Source: Flavobacterium sp.
Lineage (GTDB): Bacteria > Bacteroidota > Bacteroidia > Chitinophagales > Chitinophagaceae
Length of the DNA: 41,347 bases
Assembly: GCA_030053925.1 (NCBI GenBank)
Contig: JASGCX010000022.1
Coordinates: 6,807 to 48,153 of the forward strand
Direction of reading: 5' to 3'
Shown here one piece after another: positions 17,888 through 26,625 of this stretch. Positions within the stretch are counted from its first letter, which is position 1. Each line of letters opens with the position of its first letter. Position numbers and translations under genes: made by a program. Under the pieces are notes generated by a model. That model was not told the origin of the DNA and did not search any database. It saw nothing but the letters and a program-made list of their open reading frames with translations.

Positions 17888-18083
17888 CTGCGAAATTTGT
17901 GGGCGCAAAAAGTTGAGAATACTACCAATGCTAATGGTAATAGCCCCAATAGCAGCGGCTAGCCCACAGCGCAGCGAGAACTAATAGCGAATAGCGAGAC
18001 AGTTGACGGCTTTTTGTTGCAGATGCGCTTTTAAAAAATACAAGAAGCGTTTAGTATTTACACGATGTAATTAGATTTTCTAT
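17888..18083. other. Non-coding gap before the polyprenyl synthase gene
   Basis: I see no convincing gene. The stretch 17930-18000 is less AT-rich and contains short near-repeats (AGCGCAGCGAG, AATAGCGAATAGCGAG) and the near-palindrome CCAATGCTAATGG, so it seems to be more dispersed-repeat material. Confidence 0.5.
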
Positions 18084-18091
18084 TAGGTTTG
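18084..18091 (+). promoter_or_regulatory. -7 box TAGGTTTG at the polyprenyl synthase start
   Basis: This is an exact TAnnTTTG match ending 4 nt before the ATG. No TTG is seen 19-20 bp upstream. Confidence 0.45.
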
Positions 18092-18095
18092 TATC

Positions 18096-19061
18096 ATGCA
18101 CAGTTTTAATGAATTAGTGAACGATTTTGCTGCACGATTTGATGTGGCGCATTTTCCTACAAGCCCTGCAACATTGTACCAGCCAGGTAATTATTTTTTG
18201 CAATTAGGTGGTAAAAGAATTCGCCCAGTGATGTGTTTAATGGGCAATGAATTGTTTGCCGAAATTTTACCCGATGCGTATGAATTAGCTACGGCTATTG
18301 AGTTGTTTCACAATTTTACGTTGGTACACGATGATATTATGGATGCCGCACCATTGCGAAGAGGCATGGAAACAGTACACAAAAAATATGGCGATAGTGT
18401 GGCTTTGCTGTGTGGTGATGTAATGATGATACGTGCTTACGATTATTTGAACAAAATAAACACGTTGTATTTACAGCGCATTATGTACTTGTTTAATAAA
18501 ACGGCAAGAGAAGTGTGCGAAGGGCAGCAACTTGATATGGATTTTGAAAAGCGCAACGATGTAAAATTAGTTGAGTACTTGCACATGATTTCGCTAAAAA
18601 CATCGGTATTGCTAGCTGCTAGCCTACAAATGGGCTCAATTTTAGGTGGTGCAAGCGAAGGTAATTGTAGGCATATTTATGAGTTTGGGTTAAACCTTGG
18701 TATTGCGTTTCAAATACAGGATGACTATTTAGATGCTTTTGGCGACCCCGAGAAATTTGGTAAAAATGTTGGTGGAGACATTAAACAGAATAAAAAAACC
18801 TTCTTGCTATTACATGCTTTAGAAGTAGCCAACGCTGCACAGAAACTAGAAATAGAAAGGTTGATGGCTGAAAATACTACAGATAAAGTGCCAAAAATGT
18901 TGGCAATATTTAAAACTTGCAACGTACATATTTGGGCAAATGAACTGAAAGAAAAATACTTGCAAACAGCCTTACAGCACCTAGAAGACATAGCAGTAAC
19001 TAGCATAAGAAAAGCACCATTGAAAGAATTGGCTGCGTTTTTAATTCAGCGTGAGCATTAA
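18096..19061 (+). CDS. Trans-polyprenyl diphosphate synthase, probably short-chain
   Basis: A 321-aa isoprenyl synthase that condenses isopentenyl diphosphate with an allylic diphosphate. Motifs are LGGKRIRP (37-44), the first aspartate motif D79-D-I-M-D83 with R88-R89, GQQLDMDF, and the second motif D209-D-Y-L-D213-AFGD. A Phe (F74) sits five residues before the first motif, where long-chain synthases carry Ala. By the known chain-length rule this suggests a C15-C20 product such as geranylgeranyl diphosphate rather than a menaquinone side chain. The PepSY-like gene follows 27 bp downstream and may be co-transcribed. Confidence 0.92.
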   Translation: MHSFNELVNDFAARFDVAHFPTSPATLYQPGNYFLQLGGKRIRPVMCLMGNELFAEILPDAYELATAIELFHNFTLVHDDIMDAAPLRRGMETVHKKYGDSVALLCGDVMMIRAYDYLNKINTLYLQRIMYLFNKTAREVCEGQQLDMDFEKRNDVKLVEYLHMISLKTSVLLAASLQMGSILGGASEGNCRHIYEFGLNLGIAFQIQDDYLDAFGDPEKFGKNVGGDIKQNKKTFLLLHALEVANAAQKLEIERLMAENTTDKVPKMLAIFKTCNVHIWANELKEKYLQTALQHLEDIAVTSIRKAPLKELAAFLIQREH

Positions 19062-19088
19062 TTTTTATAACCAAGTTTAAATTATTTT

Positions 19089-19361
19089 ATGATAGACGTG
19101 AAAGTAGCCGCAAAAATTGCAATTGAATATGCCAAAAGTTTTTATCCTGATTATACTGATTTTCAAGTAGAAGAAATTGAAAAATCAGAAGACAATAGAT
19201 ATTGGTATATCACAATTGGTATGGATGCAAACACTTCTTTTATTGATAACTTACCAGCAAGTAGTTTATTTGGAACAATAGCACATAAGCGAATTTATAA
19301 AAACATGAAGATTGATATTAAAACTGGTGAAACCATATCTATGAAAATAAGAAAGGTTTAA
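19089..19361 (+). CDS. Small PepSY-like protein
   Basis: A 90-aa soluble protein with no signal peptide. The helix AAKIAIEYAKSFYP, then strands QVEEIEKSEDNRYWYITIGM and a final MKIDIKTGETISMKI, matches the helix-strand-strand layout and the V/I-D-x-x-TGE ending of PepSY-like domains. It lies 27 bp after the polyprenyl synthase gene. An immunity-protein-like fold is the alternative. The function is unknown. Confidence 0.6.
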   Translation: MIDVKVAAKIAIEYAKSFYPDYTDFQVEEIEKSEDNRYWYITIGMDANTSFIDNLPASSLFGTIAHKRIYKNMKIDIKTGETISMKIRKV

Positions 19362-19498
19362 CTAATGAATCTTAACTACATTCTAAAACTTAACAGTATG
19401 CAATTATCTACAATCAGTTGATGCGTTTATAAAAAAAATTAAAGCCTAGATTTTATTTACCAGTAAATTAGCACCCATCCCATACAACTAACTAAAAC

Positions 19499-21286
19499 AT
19501 GTCAAACTCATTATTTCGTACTAAGAATATTGATAAAATTTTAGCCGATGCTGCTAGCAACGAAGAAGGTCATGGCTCGGGCTTAAAACGTGTATTAACT
19601 GTAAGAGACCTTACATTTTTTGGTATTGCAGCTATTTTAGGCGCAGGTAGTTTTAGTAGTCTTGGCGAGGCCGTGTTTAGCGGTGGGCCTGGTGTGGTGA
19701 TTTTATTTTTGATAACTGCTGTAGCCTGTGCATTTACGGCATTTTGTTATAGTGAATTTGCCAGTAGAATTCCAGTGGCTGGCAGTGCTTATACGTATGC
19801 CTATGCAAGTTTTGGTGAGTTGTTTGCATGGATAATTGGTTGGGCTTTGATAATGGAATACTGTATTGGCAATATTTATGTATCGTATAGTTGGAGCGAC
19901 TACTTTACCTCATTTTTACATAGAATAGATGTGCACGTACCAGCGTATTTAAGCACAAGCTTTATGGAAGCAAAACATGCCATAGCAAATGGAAGTACCA
20001 ATGCAGATGTATTGGCCGCTTGGAACAAAGCACCTACGATAGGTAGCTTGCGATTGATTGTTGATTTACCTGCTTTTGTTATTAATATTTTGATTACCTA
20101 TTTGGTGTACCGTGGGGTAAAAGAAAGCCGCAACTTTAGTAACATCATGGTAGTATTAAAACTGCTAGTGGTGTTGTTGGTAATTTTTGTAGGCGGTTAT
20201 TTTGTATTTGCTAATGGGCTTACACCAAATTGGACACCTGTAAACGATGCAGGTGTTCATTCGTTTATGCCAAATGGTTTTAGGGGCGTGATGGTAGCAG
20301 TAAGTGGTGTATTTTTTGCTTATATAGGGTTTGATGCAGTAAGTGTATTGGCAGAAGAAAGTAAAAACCCACAAAGAGATTTGCCACGAGGCATGATATT
20401 GTCTTTGGTAGTTTGTACCATTATATATGTGCTGCTTACATTGGTATTAACAGGTGCTGTTAATTATAGAAACTTTCAAGGAGTAGGCGATCCACTGGCT
20501 TTTATTTTTGAGCCGCAAAACTTAAATGTAAGTTGGATGCAATTTTTAGTAGCCATTTGTGCCGTTGTAGCCATGACAAGTGTGTTGCTAGTATTTCAAA
20601 TGGGGCAGCCACGTATTTGGATGAGTATGAGCCGAGATGGTTTGTTGCCACCCATTTTTCAAACAATACATCCAAAATTTAAAACCCCATCTTTTTCTAC
20701 CATTGTAACAGGTATGGTGGTAGGCATACCTATTATTTTTACAGATAAAACCTTTGTACTAGATTTTACAAGTATTGCTACACTGTTTGCATTCGTTTTA
20801 GTGTGTGGTGGTGTATTGTTAATTCCAAAAAGAGAAAAGCAAGCAGGCAAGTTTCACATACCGTTTATTAATAGCCAGTTTGTTTTTCCTGTGATTATTG
20901 TAGGTATTTTAATTGCGCTAGGTGTTTTTGTAAATGGTTATTACGAGCGTTTATTTCAATTTAGTTTAACCACAACAGAATCAACTAATATCATTAATAG
21001 CATCGTAAAACCAACAACCAAAGTTGTAAACAAAGCATTGCATGATGCTGAATTGGCCAAGCTAACACTCAATGTATCTACCATCATTTTTTGGATTGTG
21101 GCTTTACTATTATCTGTGTTAGCATTTGTAAAAAAATATTCGCTTATTCCTTTGTTAGGCTTAATTACTTGCTTGTATTTATTAACAGGTATGACGGCTT
21201 TAAATTGGGCTTGGTTTGCAAGCTGGTTGTTAATAGGGTTGGTTATTTATTTCTTTTACAGTAGAAAGCATAGTACACTTAATTAA
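19499..21286 (+). CDS. APC-family amino acid permease (cationic amino acid transporter type)
   Basis: A 595-aa inner-membrane transporter with 12-14 hydrophobic segments. The first helix, FFGIAAILGAGSFSSLGEAV, has the unwound G-(A/S)-G substrate motif of APC transporters. PVAGSAYTYAYASFGELFAWIIGWALIMEY and FFAYIGFDAVSVLAEESKNPQRDLP are signatures of the CAT-like branch. Substrates are expected to be amino acids taken up by proton symport; specificity cannot be read. There is a 137-bp featureless gap upstream and no partner gene. Confidence 0.92.
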   Translation: MSNSLFRTKNIDKILADAASNEEGHGSGLKRVLTVRDLTFFGIAAILGAGSFSSLGEAVFSGGPGVVILFLITAVACAFTAFCYSEFASRIPVAGSAYTYAYASFGELFAWIIGWALIMEYCIGNIYVSYSWSDYFTSFLHRIDVHVPAYLSTSFMEAKHAIANGSTNADVLAAWNKAPTIGSLRLIVDLPAFVINILITYLVYRGVKESRNFSNIMVVLKLLVVLLVIFVGGYFVFANGLTPNWTPVNDAGVHSFMPNGFRGVMVAVSGVFFAYIGFDAVSVLAEESKNPQRDLPRGMILSLVVCTIIYVLLTLVLTGAVNYRNFQGVGDPLAFIFEPQNLNVSWMQFLVAICAVVAMTSVLLVFQMGQPRIWMSMSRDGLLPPIFQTIHPKFKTPSFSTIVTGMVVGIPIIFTDKTFVLDFTSIATLFAFVLVCGGVLLIPKREKQAGKFHIPFINSQFVFPVIIVGILIALGVFVNGYYERLFQFSLTTTESTNIINSIVKPTTKVVNKALHDAELAKLTLNVSTIIFWIVALLLSVLAFVKKYSLIPLLGLITCLYLLTGMTALNWAWFASWLLIGLVIYFFYSRKHSTLN

Positions 21287-21299
21287 TCAATTTACGTTT

Positions 21300-21447
21300 T
21301 GTAATGGTCTAGAATAAGTTGAAATTTTTTTAAGATGCCCTATTTGGCTATTTCTGTATCGTATCCCTGTTTTATCAATTCATCCTTTATTACTCAACTT
21401 AGTTTAGGCTCGTCTTCTACCAATAAAATTTTATAAGGGTTGCTCAT
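21300..21447 (-). pseudogene. Decayed response-regulator receiver domain
   Basis: Read from 21447 on the minus strand, the sequence gives MSNPYKILLVEDEPKLS, stop (TGA), VIKDELIKQGYDTEIAK, stop (TAG), then a shortened GILKKFQLILD. This is the start of an OmpR-type receiver domain: first strand ILLVEDE with the acidic pair, then helix 1 and strand 2. KFQLILD is what remains before the phospho-Asp region. Two in-frame stops and an internal deletion break it, and nothing of the DNA-binding domain is left. No sensor kinase gene is next to it. Confidence 0.88.
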
Positions 21448-21487
21448 TGGTTTTACTATAAATTTAGGTAAAAATTAAGCAATTAAA

Positions 21488-23215
21488 ATGAGATTAAAGT
21501 TTACCATATTCACAATTTTTGTGGTCATAATGGCAAATGCACAAGAATTTACTACAACCTTTGAAAAATCCAATGGTTTAGAAACAGCTACACATGCCAA
21601 TTGTATTGCGTTTTATAAGCAGCTTGCAGCAAGTTCTACCAAGCTTCAAGTAAAAACATTTGGCAATACCGATGCAGGTTATCCATTACATCTTATCATT
21701 TTTAGTGGAGATAAAAGTTTTAAACCTGCAAGTTGGCAACAGCAAAACAAATTGGTAGTGCTTGTAAATAATGGCATTCATCCTGGTGAACCCGATGGTA
21801 TAGATGCAAGTATGATGCTATTGCGAGATATTATTAAAGGCAAAATTTTAGTGCCTTCAAATATTGTTTTGGCCATCATTCCTATTTACAATATTGGTGG
21901 TAGTTTAAATAGAGGCAGCTTTAGCCGTGTTAATCAAAATGGGCCGCTAGCTTATGGTTTTAGGGGCAATGCACAAAACCTTGATTTGAATAGAGATTTC
22001 ACCAAATCAGATTCGCGTAATGCAAAAACTTTTGCGCAAATTTTTCATTATCTCAATCCAGATATTTTTATAGACAATCACGTAAGCGATGGTGCGGATT
22101 ATCAGCATACTATAACGTTGCTTACAACACAGCACAGTAAGCTTGGTGGTAGTATTGGCAATTATTTACACACCACATTCGAGCCATCTATATTTAAAAG
22201 TATGGCTAGTAAAAATTGGCCTTTAACGCCTTATGTAAATTTTGAAGATGGTAATCCTGAAAATGGCTGGCAAGCATTTTACGATGCACCAAGATACAGT
22301 ACCGGTTATGCAGCTCTATTTGGCACCATTGGTTTTATGCCCGAAACACACATGTTAAAGCCATTTGCCCAAAGGGTAAAAAGCAATTATGCACTAATGC
22401 AAACTATTTTACAACAAGCAGCATTGCAAGTAAAAGCCATAAAACAAAACCGAATAGCAAGCCTAAAAGCCATACAGCAACAGCAAAATTTTGCCTTAAA
22501 TTTTGTGGTTGATAGTACTAGAAAAGATACTATTACATTTTTAGGCTACGCTGCCGAACAAAAGATAAGTGAGGTAACTGGCATAAACCGATTGTTTTAT
22601 AACCATGAAAAACCATTTACGCAGCAAGTAAAATTGTACAACTATTTTGTAGCGCAAAACATGGTTACAAAACCTAAAGCCTATATCATTCCACAAGGCT
22701 GGCATGATGTAATTGATTTATTGAAACTAAATAAAGTTGCCATAACAATTTTGGCAAAAGACACACAAATTTTGGTAGACGCATACAAAATTGAAGACTA
22801 TAAAACTAGCCCACTAGCCTACGAAAAACATTATCGCCATAGCAATACTAAAGTAAGTGTAAGCAAGCAAAAGTTGCAATTTTTAAAAGGTGATTGCATC
22901 ATTTACACAGGGCAAACTTGCGACAGATTTTTGCTTGAAATGCTAGAACCCACAGGTGATGACAGCTATTTTGCTTGGAATTTTTTTGACGCCATTTTAC
23001 AGCAAAAAGAAGGTTATAGTAATTATAGATGGGAAGATGTAGCGGCTAAATATTTACAACAACACCCAAAATTACAACAAGAATTGGCTGCAAAACGGCA
23101 AGCAGACCCTAAGTTTGCAGCTTCGGCTAGCCAGCAGTTAAACTTTGTGTACAAACATTCGCCTTACTACGAGCCAGCCCATTTGCGCTATCCCGTTTAT
23201 AGATTGGTGCCGTAA
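21488..23215 (+). CDS. Secreted M14-family zinc carboxypeptidase
   Basis: A 575-aa exported protein with signal peptide 1-19 (ending ANAQ). The M14 zinc motif is H98-P-G-E101 (NNGIHPGEPDG). The substrate-binding LDLNRDF has N168-R169. The third zinc ligand is H198 in DNHVSDGADYQ, and the catalytic Glu is E286 in GFMPETHML. About 260 residues follow the catalytic domain and show no domain I recognise. It probably cleaves C-terminal residues from peptides or peptidoglycan in the periplasm. PrmA starts 26 bp downstream, so the two may share a transcript. Confidence 0.9.
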   Translation: MRLKFTIFTIFVVIMANAQEFTTTFEKSNGLETATHANCIAFYKQLAASSTKLQVKTFGNTDAGYPLHLIIFSGDKSFKPASWQQQNKLVVLVNNGIHPGEPDGIDASMMLLRDIIKGKILVPSNIVLAIIPIYNIGGSLNRGSFSRVNQNGPLAYGFRGNAQNLDLNRDFTKSDSRNAKTFAQIFHYLNPDIFIDNHVSDGADYQHTITLLTTQHSKLGGSIGNYLHTTFEPSIFKSMASKNWPLTPYVNFEDGNPENGWQAFYDAPRYSTGYAALFGTIGFMPETHMLKPFAQRVKSNYALMQTILQQAALQVKAIKQNRIASLKAIQQQQNFALNFVVDSTRKDTITFLGYAAEQKISEVTGINRLFYNHEKPFTQQVKLYNYFVAQNMVTKPKAYIIPQGWHDVIDLLKLNKVAITILAKDTQILVDAYKIEDYKTSPLAYEKHYRHSNTKVSVSKQKLQFLKGDCIIYTGQTCDRFLLEMLEPTGDDSYFAWNFFDAILQQKEGYSNYRWEDVAAKYLQQHPKLQQELAAKRQADPKFAASASQQLNFVYKHSPYYEPAHLRYPVYRLVP

Positions 23216-23241
23216 TTGTTGTTTATTTTAAACTTGTTAGC

Positions 23242-24054
23242 ATGAGTGATAAAGCGTTGTTTTTTCAATCTGTACAAGCAGATGTTGTAGATGTATTAAT
23301 AGCAGAATTGTTAGAAATAGGCTTTAACGGCTTTGAGGAAGTAGAAGAGGGGCTTAAAGCATTTATTAACGAAGCTGATTTTGATGAAGCAAAAGTGACC
23401 GTACTTGCTCAAAAATATTCAGTAAATTTTACCACAGAAACCATACCTGTACAAAACTGGAACGAAGTGTGGGAAAGTAATTTTAACCCCATGCAGGTAG
23501 CTAATTTTGTAGGTGTAAGAGCCAATTTTCATGCACCAATGCAAGGCGTTACACATGAAATTGTTATTACGCCTAAAATGAGTTTTGGTACAGGTCACCA
23601 TGCTACTACTTATATGGTAATGCAGCTAATGAAAGACATTAATTTTGCCAACAAAACAGTGTTTGATTATGGCACTGGTACAGGTATTCTAGCCATTTTA
23701 GCCGAAAAACTAGGTAGTAAATCTATTTTAGCTATTGACTACGATGATTGGTGCATAGAAAATGCAACCGAAAATTTAGCTGCTAATGGTTGCCAATATA
23801 TTACCATCGAAAAAGCAGATACAGCCAAGCTTGATGCAAAATTTAACATAGTTATTGCCAACATTAACAAAAATATTATCCTCGATAACATGGCTTATCT
23901 TGCAAACGAAGTTGTTTTAGGGGGCGAAATTTTGTTAAGTGGTTTATTGCAAGAAGATGAAGCCGAAATTATTAAAGAATCATTGAAATTCAATTGGAAA
24001 CATCAACTTACTATAAAAAAAGGCATGTGGATTGCCCTGCATTTTGTGGCATAA
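23242..24054 (+). CDS. prmA: Ribosomal protein L11 methyltransferase
   Basis: A 270-aa SAM-dependent methyltransferase that trimethylates L11. The N-terminal L11-binding domain is followed by VITPKMSFGTGHHATTYM, then SAM motif I VFDYGTGTGILAILAEK, LAIDYDDW, and the catalytic-loop IVIANINKNI. Its length is normal for the family. It follows the M14 peptidase gene by 26 bp. Confidence 0.96.
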   Translation: MSDKALFFQSVQADVVDVLIAELLEIGFNGFEEVEEGLKAFINEADFDEAKVTVLAQKYSVNFTTETIPVQNWNEVWESNFNPMQVANFVGVRANFHAPMQGVTHEIVITPKMSFGTGHHATTYMVMQLMKDINFANKTVFDYGTGTGILAILAEKLGSKSILAIDYDDWCIENATENLAANGCQYITIEKADTAKLDAKFNIVIANINKNIILDNMAYLANEVVLGGEILLSGLLQEDEAEIIKESLKFNWKHQLTIKKGMWIALHFVA

Positions 24055-24102
24055 TTCAGCAGATTTTGTGTTAAGAAATTATGAATTTTAAGTCTTAACC
24101 CA

Positions 24103-24110
24103 TACATTTG
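24103..24110 (+). promoter_or_regulatory. -7 box TACATTTG upstream of plsY
   Basis: This is an exact TAnnTTTG match, 24 nt before the plsY ATG, just downstream of an inverted repeat GTTAAG...CTTAAC in the prmA-plsY gap. There is no clear -33 TTG. Confidence 0.4.
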
Positions 24111-24134
24111 TGAAATCACTTTAACCCCTATTGC

Positions 24135-24785
24135 ATGAAGGAAGTTTTTTTCATACTATTAGCGTATCTTATTGGGGCTATACCAACATCGGTTTGGGTT
24201 AGCCGACATTTTTTCGATATTGACATTAGAGAATATGGCAGCGGCAATGCTGGTGCCACCAACACTTACCGTGTTTTAGGTAAGCAATGGGGTACTTTTG
24301 TAATGATTGTAGATATGTTGAAAGGCGTTATTGCTACATCGTTATATATTTTTCTACCCACTTATTTAGGTGCAATAAACGAGTTAGATAGAACCAATTT
24401 AATGATTGGTTTAGGTTTATCATCTGTTATTGGTCATATTTTTCCTATTTGGGCCAATTTTAAAGGCGGCAAAGGCGTTGCAACATTGTTTGGTATGGCT
24501 GTGGCAATTCAACCCCTAGTAGCTTTATGTTGCGTAGGTGTGTTTTTATTAGTGCTATATCTTACACGGTTTGTATCGTTAAGTTCTATTTTGGCTGGTA
24601 TAGCCTTTATGGTATTTATTTTATTTATTTTCAAGGAAAAAGAAACACTATATAGAATTTTTGCAGTACTGGTGGCTTTAATGATTGTATTAACACATCA
24701 AAAAAATATTGGCCGCATTTTAAAAGGTACCGAAAGCAAAGTGCCTATTTTAAAATATAGAGATAGAAAAAAAACAAAGCATTAA
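24135..24785 (+). CDS. plsY: Acyl-phosphate:glycerol-3-phosphate acyltransferase PlsY
   Basis: A 216-aa inner-membrane enzyme for the first acylation step of phospholipid synthesis, using acyl-phosphate. Motif 1 is REYGSGNAGATNTYRV, motif 2 is WANFKGGKGVAT, and motif 3 is LTHQKNIGRILKGTESK. It has five or so transmembrane helices, starting with VFFILLAYLIGAIPTSVWV. It ends at a strong terminator 23 bp after the stop. Confidence 0.96.
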   Translation: MKEVFFILLAYLIGAIPTSVWVSRHFFDIDIREYGSGNAGATNTYRVLGKQWGTFVMIVDMLKGVIATSLYIFLPTYLGAINELDRTNLMIGLGLSSVIGHIFPIWANFKGGKGVATLFGMAVAIQPLVALCCVGVFLLVLYLTRFVSLSSILAGIAFMVFILFIFKEKETLYRIFAVLVALMIVLTHQKNIGRILKGTESKVPILKYRDRKKTKH

Positions 24786-24802
24786 GTGGAATGATATTTG
24801 TT

Positions 24803-24832
24803 TTGTTAAAGCGCCGAAGTAATTTACCTTTG
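24803..24832 (+). promoter_or_regulatory. Consensus promoter TTG-N19-TACCTTTG for the M48 gene
   Basis: TTG at 24803-24805, 19 bp, then TACCTTTG at 24825-24832 matches the phylum consensus exactly. It overlaps the plsY terminator hairpin and lies 61 nt before the M48 lipoprotein start. Confidence 0.55.
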
Positions 24833-24845
24833 GCGCTTTTCTTTT
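24808..24845 (+). terminator. Intrinsic terminator after plsY
   Basis: AAAGCGCCGAAG pairs with CTTTGGCGCTTT (one G-T pair) around an 8-nt loop, followed by T-rich TCTTTT. Confidence 0.88.
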
Positions 24846-24893
24846 ATATAGAAGTTGCAGCTATTTTAGTGCTTAAGAAACCTATTTAAAATT

Positions 24894-25709
24894 ATGACAA
24901 AACAATTTCTTTCTATTGTATTGCTTGCTACAAGCGTATTTTTTTCGGCCTGTACACAAAACACTATTACAGGTAAAAGCCAGTTAAGCTTAATTTCCGA
25001 TGCAGAAATTATAGCAGCAGCAAATACAGAATACAAACAATTTATTAGTACTAGCAAAGTGCTTACAGCAGGTGGTAGCAGCGATGCAGCAAGTGTAACT
25101 AGGGTAGGTAATAGAGTGGTAGCTGCTGTAAAAAAATACTATGCAGATATGGGTAAATCTGCCGAATTAGGTGCTTACCAATGGGAAATAAACACCGTAA
25201 GTAGTAAAGAAGCGAATGCTTGGTGTATGCCCGGCGGCAAAATAGTTGTGTACACTGGTATTTTACCAATCACACAAAACGATGCTGCACTAGCGGTAGT
25301 TATTGGCCACGAAGTAACACATGCTTTGGCAAGCCACGGTAAGCAACGTATGAATGCAAGTTTAATTAAGCAATTAGGTGGTGAAGCATTATCGGCGGCT
25401 TTGGCTAATAAGCCAAAAGAAACGCAAGCATTATTTAATAGTGCTTACGGCTTGGGTGCGCAATATGGTGTAATGTTACCTTTTGCAAGAAAAGATGAAT
25501 ACGAGGCCGATAAATTTGGGTTAATGTTTACAGCTTTGGCCGGTTACAACCCAAGAGAAGCCATTAAATTTTGGCAAAGAATGTCTGCTGCAAGTAATAG
25601 TTCTCAAAAACCACCAGAATTTGCAAGTACACACCCTAGCGACGAAAACAGAATTAAGCAGTTGCAAAGCATCATGGATGATACAATGAACAAATATTAT
25701 AAACCGTAA
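24894..25709 (+). CDS. M48-family metalloprotease lipoprotein
   Basis: A 271-aa lipoprotein with a lipobox FFSAC (Cys20 lipidated). Ser and Cys precede TQNTITGKSQLSLIS, a stretch typical of this LoiP/BepA-like group. The zinc site is H139-E-V-T-H143 and the third ligand E204 lies in DEYEADKFG. SKEANAWCMPGGKIVVYTGI is the conserved strand before it. The probable role is quality control of outer-membrane or periplasmic proteins. It is flanked by its own promoter (inside the plsY terminator) and a terminator at 25737. Confidence 0.93.
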   Translation: MTKQFLSIVLLATSVFFSACTQNTITGKSQLSLISDAEIIAAANTEYKQFISTSKVLTAGGSSDAASVTRVGNRVVAAVKKYYADMGKSAELGAYQWEINTVSSKEANAWCMPGGKIVVYTGILPITQNDAALAVVIGHEVTHALASHGKQRMNASLIKQLGGEALSAALANKPKETQALFNSAYGLGAQYGVMLPFARKDEYEADKFGLMFTALAGYNPREAIKFWQRMSAASNSSQKPPEFASTHPSDENRIKQLQSIMDDTMNKYYKP

Positions 25710-25736
25710 AATGTTAAAAATTAGTTTTTTAGGGTC

Positions 25737-25770
25737 AAAAGCAGCGTTTTTATAAAAAAGCTGCTTTTTT
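25737..25770 (+). terminator. Intrinsic terminator after the M48 gene
   Basis: Arms AAAAGCAGC and GCTGCTTTT have an inner TTTTT/AAAAA extension and are followed by a T-run. Confidence 0.88.
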
Positions 25771-25771
25771 A

Positions 25772-25803
25772 TTGTCTTTTACCGCTACATTTTTTTAACT
25801 TTG
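25772..25803 (+). promoter_or_regulatory. Promoter TTG-N21-TAACTTTG
   Basis: TTG at 25772-25774 and TAACTTTG at 25796-25803 are spaced 21 bp, slightly wide. The box lies 40 nt before the ATG of the DUF3052/YdeI gene. Confidence 0.5.
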
Positions 25804-25843
25804 CAATCCGTTTAATAGATTCACCTAATATAAGTTCTTTAGG

Positions 25844-26515
25844 ATGTCCAATCAAAGTTTATTTGAAAAGTTAGAATTGAAGGATGAGAAAACCCTTTTA
25901 ATTCAAGGAATACCATCTTCAATTGAGAAGCAATTTGCAAAATTAACCTATGCAAAAAATGTAACCCCACTTTTAAAAAGCAAAAAAGTTGAGTTCGCTT
26001 TAGTGTTTGCAATCAATCAAAATCAGTTAAATAATGTATTAAAAGAGGTGTTTTCTGCTTTAAATACAGCTAGTAAATTATGGGTGGCTTACCCAAAACC
26101 TACTAGTAAAATTGTAAGTGATTTAAACAGAGACTGTACCTGGGCTTATTTAACCCAGCACGCTTACGAAGGTGGCGATTTAATTGAGATTGACAATGTT
26201 TGGGTAGCAATGCGTTTTAAAAAGAACGAAGAATTAGCTGCGCAACTTAAAGCCATTGCCGATGCAAACCCACCTGTAGCAGTAGTGCCAATAGTTGATT
26301 TTGAGAAAAAGCTAATTGTACCACCTGCCGAACTTGAAAAAGTATTTGCAAAACACAAAAAAGCAAAAGAATTTTTCACTTCTCTATCTGTAAAACACCA
26401 AAAAGAGTATGTAAGTTGGATTGAAGAAGCAAAAAGAAAAGATACTAAAGAAAGAAGATTAGACGCAGTGTTAGAAAAATTAAATGCTGGCAAAAAATCA
26501 CCTTCAGAAAAATAG
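25844..26515 (+). CDS. DUF3052-like plus YdeI/OmdA-domain protein
   Basis: A 223-aa cytoplasmic protein with two parts. Residues 1-125 have strands KTLLIQGIPSSIEKQF and LWVAYPKP with VWVAMRFKK, as in DUF3052. Residues 150-215 (IVPPAELEKVFAKHKKAKEFFTSLSVKHQKEYVSWIEEAKRKDTKERRLDAVLEKL) are the YdeI/OmdA domain of bacteriocin-protection or OmpD-associated proteins. The biochemical role is not established. It is monocistronic between a promoter and a terminator. Confidence 0.85.
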   Translation: MSNQSLFEKLELKDEKTLLIQGIPSSIEKQFAKLTYAKNVTPLLKSKKVEFALVFAINQNQLNNVLKEVFSALNTASKLWVAYPKPTSKIVSDLNRDCTWAYLTQHAYEGGDLIEIDNVWVAMRFKKNEELAAQLKAIADANPPVAVVPIVDFEKKLIVPPAELEKVFAKHKKAKEFFTSLSVKHQKEYVSWIEEAKRKDTKERRLDAVLEKLNAGKKSPSEK

Positions 26516-26530
26516 TGTTAGATAATTTTA

Positions 26531-26569
26531 AAAAAATCCCTAATTGAAACTTTCAGTTAGGGATTTTTT
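26531..26569 (+). terminator. Intrinsic terminator
   Basis: Arms AAAAAATCCCTAA and TTAGGGATTTTTT, with further inner pairing TTGAAA/TTTCAG, end in a T-run after the YdeI-domain gene. Confidence 0.9.
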
Positions 26570-26625
26570 ATTTTAATCCCCTTTTGTCTCGTAAATTGTC
26601 ATCCTTTATTGAAAATAATTAACCA

